64,000 bases of DNA from Candidatus Heimdallarchaeum endolithica (GTDB lineage: Archaea; Asgardarchaeota; Heimdallarchaeia; Heimdallarchaeales; Heimdallarchaeaceae): assembly GCA_021513715.1 (NCBI GenBank), contig CP084167.1:2493174-2557173 (forward strand), read 5' to 3'. Below the pieces are notes generated by a model. The model ran no database searches, was not told the DNA's origin, and worked only from the letters and a program-made list of their open reading frames with translations. Shown piece by piece: positions 62,745 to 64,000 of the stretch (position 1 is its first letter; the number at the start of each line of letters is the position of its first letter). A program made the position numbers and the translations under genes.

Positions 62745-63560
62745 TTATCTGTCCTCCTTCATCATAATTCTTGCTCCCACTCTAGCCAATGCAAAAAGAA
62801 TCGTACTTATTATAATAATAAAAACAGCAACTGGTTTAGCTGCACTTATTCCTTGAGAGTTATATAAGTCAAAAACAATTACTGGTGCTGATAAAGGATA
62901 ATAAGCCATGAATACCACTGCACCAAACTCGGAAGCTGCTCTCGCCCAACATAAGATGGTGCTAGCCAAAATACTTTTTCTTGCTTGAGGAAAAACAACT
63001 TTTCTAAATGTTGTGAAAGAGGAAGCCCCTAATATGTGAGAAAATATCTCAAAGTCAGGATCTATAAGGTCGAATGTTTCTCTCGCCCCTTGTATTAAAA
63101 TTGGTGCACTAACAAATAATTGAGCAATAATTATTCCTAAAATTGATCTTGTAAATATAGTTCCATACTCTGAAGGAAAAATTTGACCGATTAATCCATA
63201 TCTGCCAAAAACTGATAATAACGCGATACCAGCTACACTATGGGGAAGAGCTAAAGGTAGGTCTACTAATGTGATTAGAATATTTTTTCCTATAAACTGC
63301 TTCCTTGCAAAAATGTATCCTAAACTAACCCCAAAAAATATTGAGATAATTGATGTAATTGTAGCTGTGAAGAAAGTTGTTAGTATTGCAAGTTGAACTT
63401 TCTCAATCTTTAGTATCTCAAAAATAGTCTGTGGTTTTTCTGAAAAAACTATCCACAAAATAGGAATTACTAAAAGAAAAAGAGCTAACATACATAATAG
63501 GTAAAGGATAATATAAAAAAGAGATATTTTTTTAGTAAAATTTTTTATCTTTACTCTCAT
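62745..63560 (-). CDS. wtpB: Tungstate/molybdate ABC transporter permease
   Basis: 271 residues, about six transmembrane helices. The EAA-type cytoplasmic loop around ILGASSFTTFRKVVFPQARKSI and the segment ARAASEFGAVVFMAYYPLSAPV match molybdate/tungstate permeases. Directly between wtpA and wtpC. Confidence 0.9.
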   Translation of the reverse strand: MRVKIKNFTKKISLFYIILYLLCMLALFLLVIPILWIVFSEKPQTIFEILKIEKVQLAILTTFFTATITSIISIFFGVSLGYIFARKQFIGKNILITLVDLPLALPHSVAGIALLSVFGRYGLIGQIFPSEYGTIFTRSILGIIIAQLFVSAPILIQGARETFDLIDPDFEIFSHILGASSFTTFRKVVFPQARKSILASTILCWARAASEFGAVVFMAYYPLSAPVIVFDLYNSQGISAAKPVAVFIIIISTILFALARVGARIMMKEDR

Positions 63561-63563
63561 GTT

Positions 63564-64000
63564 TTACAGCTCAATGTTAGCTATAACTTTATCTTTTAAT
63601 TTTTCTGGTAATAAACCTTTGTCTCTTGTTTGTGGAGGATCAATGACTGGTTGGTAAGCTTGTTCGCTAATTATTTTTAATCCTTCATTCGAAAGAACAA
63701 AAATTACAAAATCAATTGCTTCTTGATAATGTGGAGCATTATTTGGGATTGTTAGTCCATACCATATTGCTTTTCCTGTTTTTGCTGTAATATCTGCTCC
63801 TGTTGCATTCGCAATATCTCCTGTTAATGAGTTGAAGTAAACTGTCGCTTTGCCATAATAATCGTTAAAAGATTGATTCGCTAGATTGATGTAATCATTT
63901 AATTTAATATAGGATAAATTATATTGAAGAGCCATACTTTCATACAGAAAAGCATAGTCTATTTCTCCAATCTGTAATGGACCCACAAGTTGAGCTTCGT
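63564..64000 (-). CDS. wtpA: Tungstate/molybdate-binding protein, N-terminus cut by window edge
   Basis: 145 residues visible, frame open to the last base. Contains GEIDYAFLYESMALQYNL and YGLTIPNNAPHYQEAIDFVIFVLSNEG, typical of WtpA-type oxyanion-binding proteins. The lipoprotein or signal part lies beyond the window. First gene of the wtpABC operon on this strand. Confidence 0.88.
   Translation of the reverse strand, partial: EAQLVGPLQIGEIDYAFLYESMALQYNLSYIKLNDYINLANQSFNDYYGKATVYFNSLTGDIANATGADITAKTGKAIWYGLTIPNNAPHYQEAIDFVIFVLSNEGLKIISEQAYQPVIDPPQTRDKGLLPEKLKDKVIANIEL

Overview
The window is AT-rich, densely coded DNA from an archaeon. The information-processing genes are all of archaeal type: aEF-1beta with its zinc-ribbon partner, Pth2, TruD, FEN1, DnaG, eL40, pelota, Hjc, an SRP (7S) RNA with an Alu domain, CTP-dependent riboflavin kinase, GGPP synthase and geranylgeranyl reductase, ArcS/RaSEA for archaeosine, and intron-containing tRNAs with encoded CCA. 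Two roadblock/LC7 proteins, an MglA-like small GTPase, two proteins that look like tandem longin/roadblock folds, translin, and many long coiled-coil proteins together suggest an Asgard-like archaeon. That placement is inference from gene content; no marker phylogeny could be run.

Layout. 1-9.5 kb: nicotinate phosphoribosyltransferase (cut by the left edge), a PAS/GAF-type sensor kinase with a degenerate ATPase domain, aEF-1beta plus zinc ribbon, a 698-residue coiled-coil protein, a roadblock protein, Pth2-TruD, a cis-prenyltransferase and a degenerate NYN protein. 9.6-18.3 kb: an MFS transporter, small membrane proteins, a longin-like protein, Upp, Pcm, FEN1, a THUMP/Trm11-type methyltransferase and a NapH-like polyferredoxin preceded by a 59-residue membrane peptide. 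18.3-25.5 kb: two radical SAM proteins (one RaSEA), ArcS, two tRNA-Lys genes in convergent orientation, a small winged-helix protein and an orphan DNA methyltransferase. ArcS, RaSEA and the methyltransferase have pyrimidine-rich coding strands; ArcS and the methyltransferase N-terminus are also serine-rich. 25.5-31.7 kb: GPN GTPase, CinA/MoaB-like protein, GGPP synthase, translin, glycerate 2-kinase, and FAD synthetase and riboflavin kinase, both with N-terminal winged helices.

32.0-34.7 kb is the best candidate for an undescribed system. A 110-bp MITE-like element lies just upstream of a TATA box. A perfect 9-bp inverted repeat lies at the expected transcription start. Five tightly packed genes follow, including an ArsR-like regulator with coiled-coil and proline-rich parts; none of the other four is recognisable. 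34.8-46.8 kb: DnaG with tandem 30-bp repeats, coiled-coil proteins, eL40, an MglB/MglA-like pair, an adenylate-forming ligase, a membrane acyltransferase, DUF371 and Trm5. 47-51 kb: molybdenum/tungsten cofactor genes (moaC, moaA, MOSC, moeA, moaB) and hjc. 51-57 kb: a complete IS481-family element, pelota, a radical SAM protein, a complete IS6-family element sitting in a divergent promoter region, and ttuA/ncsA. 57-64 kb: SRP RNA, two unknown proteins, geranylgeranyl reductase, a tandem longin-like protein, and a tungstate/molybdate ABC transporter cut by the right edge.

Working together: the tungstate/molybdate importer would feed the cofactor genes about 11 kb away. Many genes act on tRNA (TruD, Trm11-like, ArcS/RaSEA, Trm5, TtuA, Pth2). 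Both tRNA-Lys genes carry an intron at position 59/60 of the T-loop with a canonical 3-4-3 bulge-helix-bulge fold, and the TTT gene also has an anticodon-loop intron. That is the most unusual RNA feature seen here.
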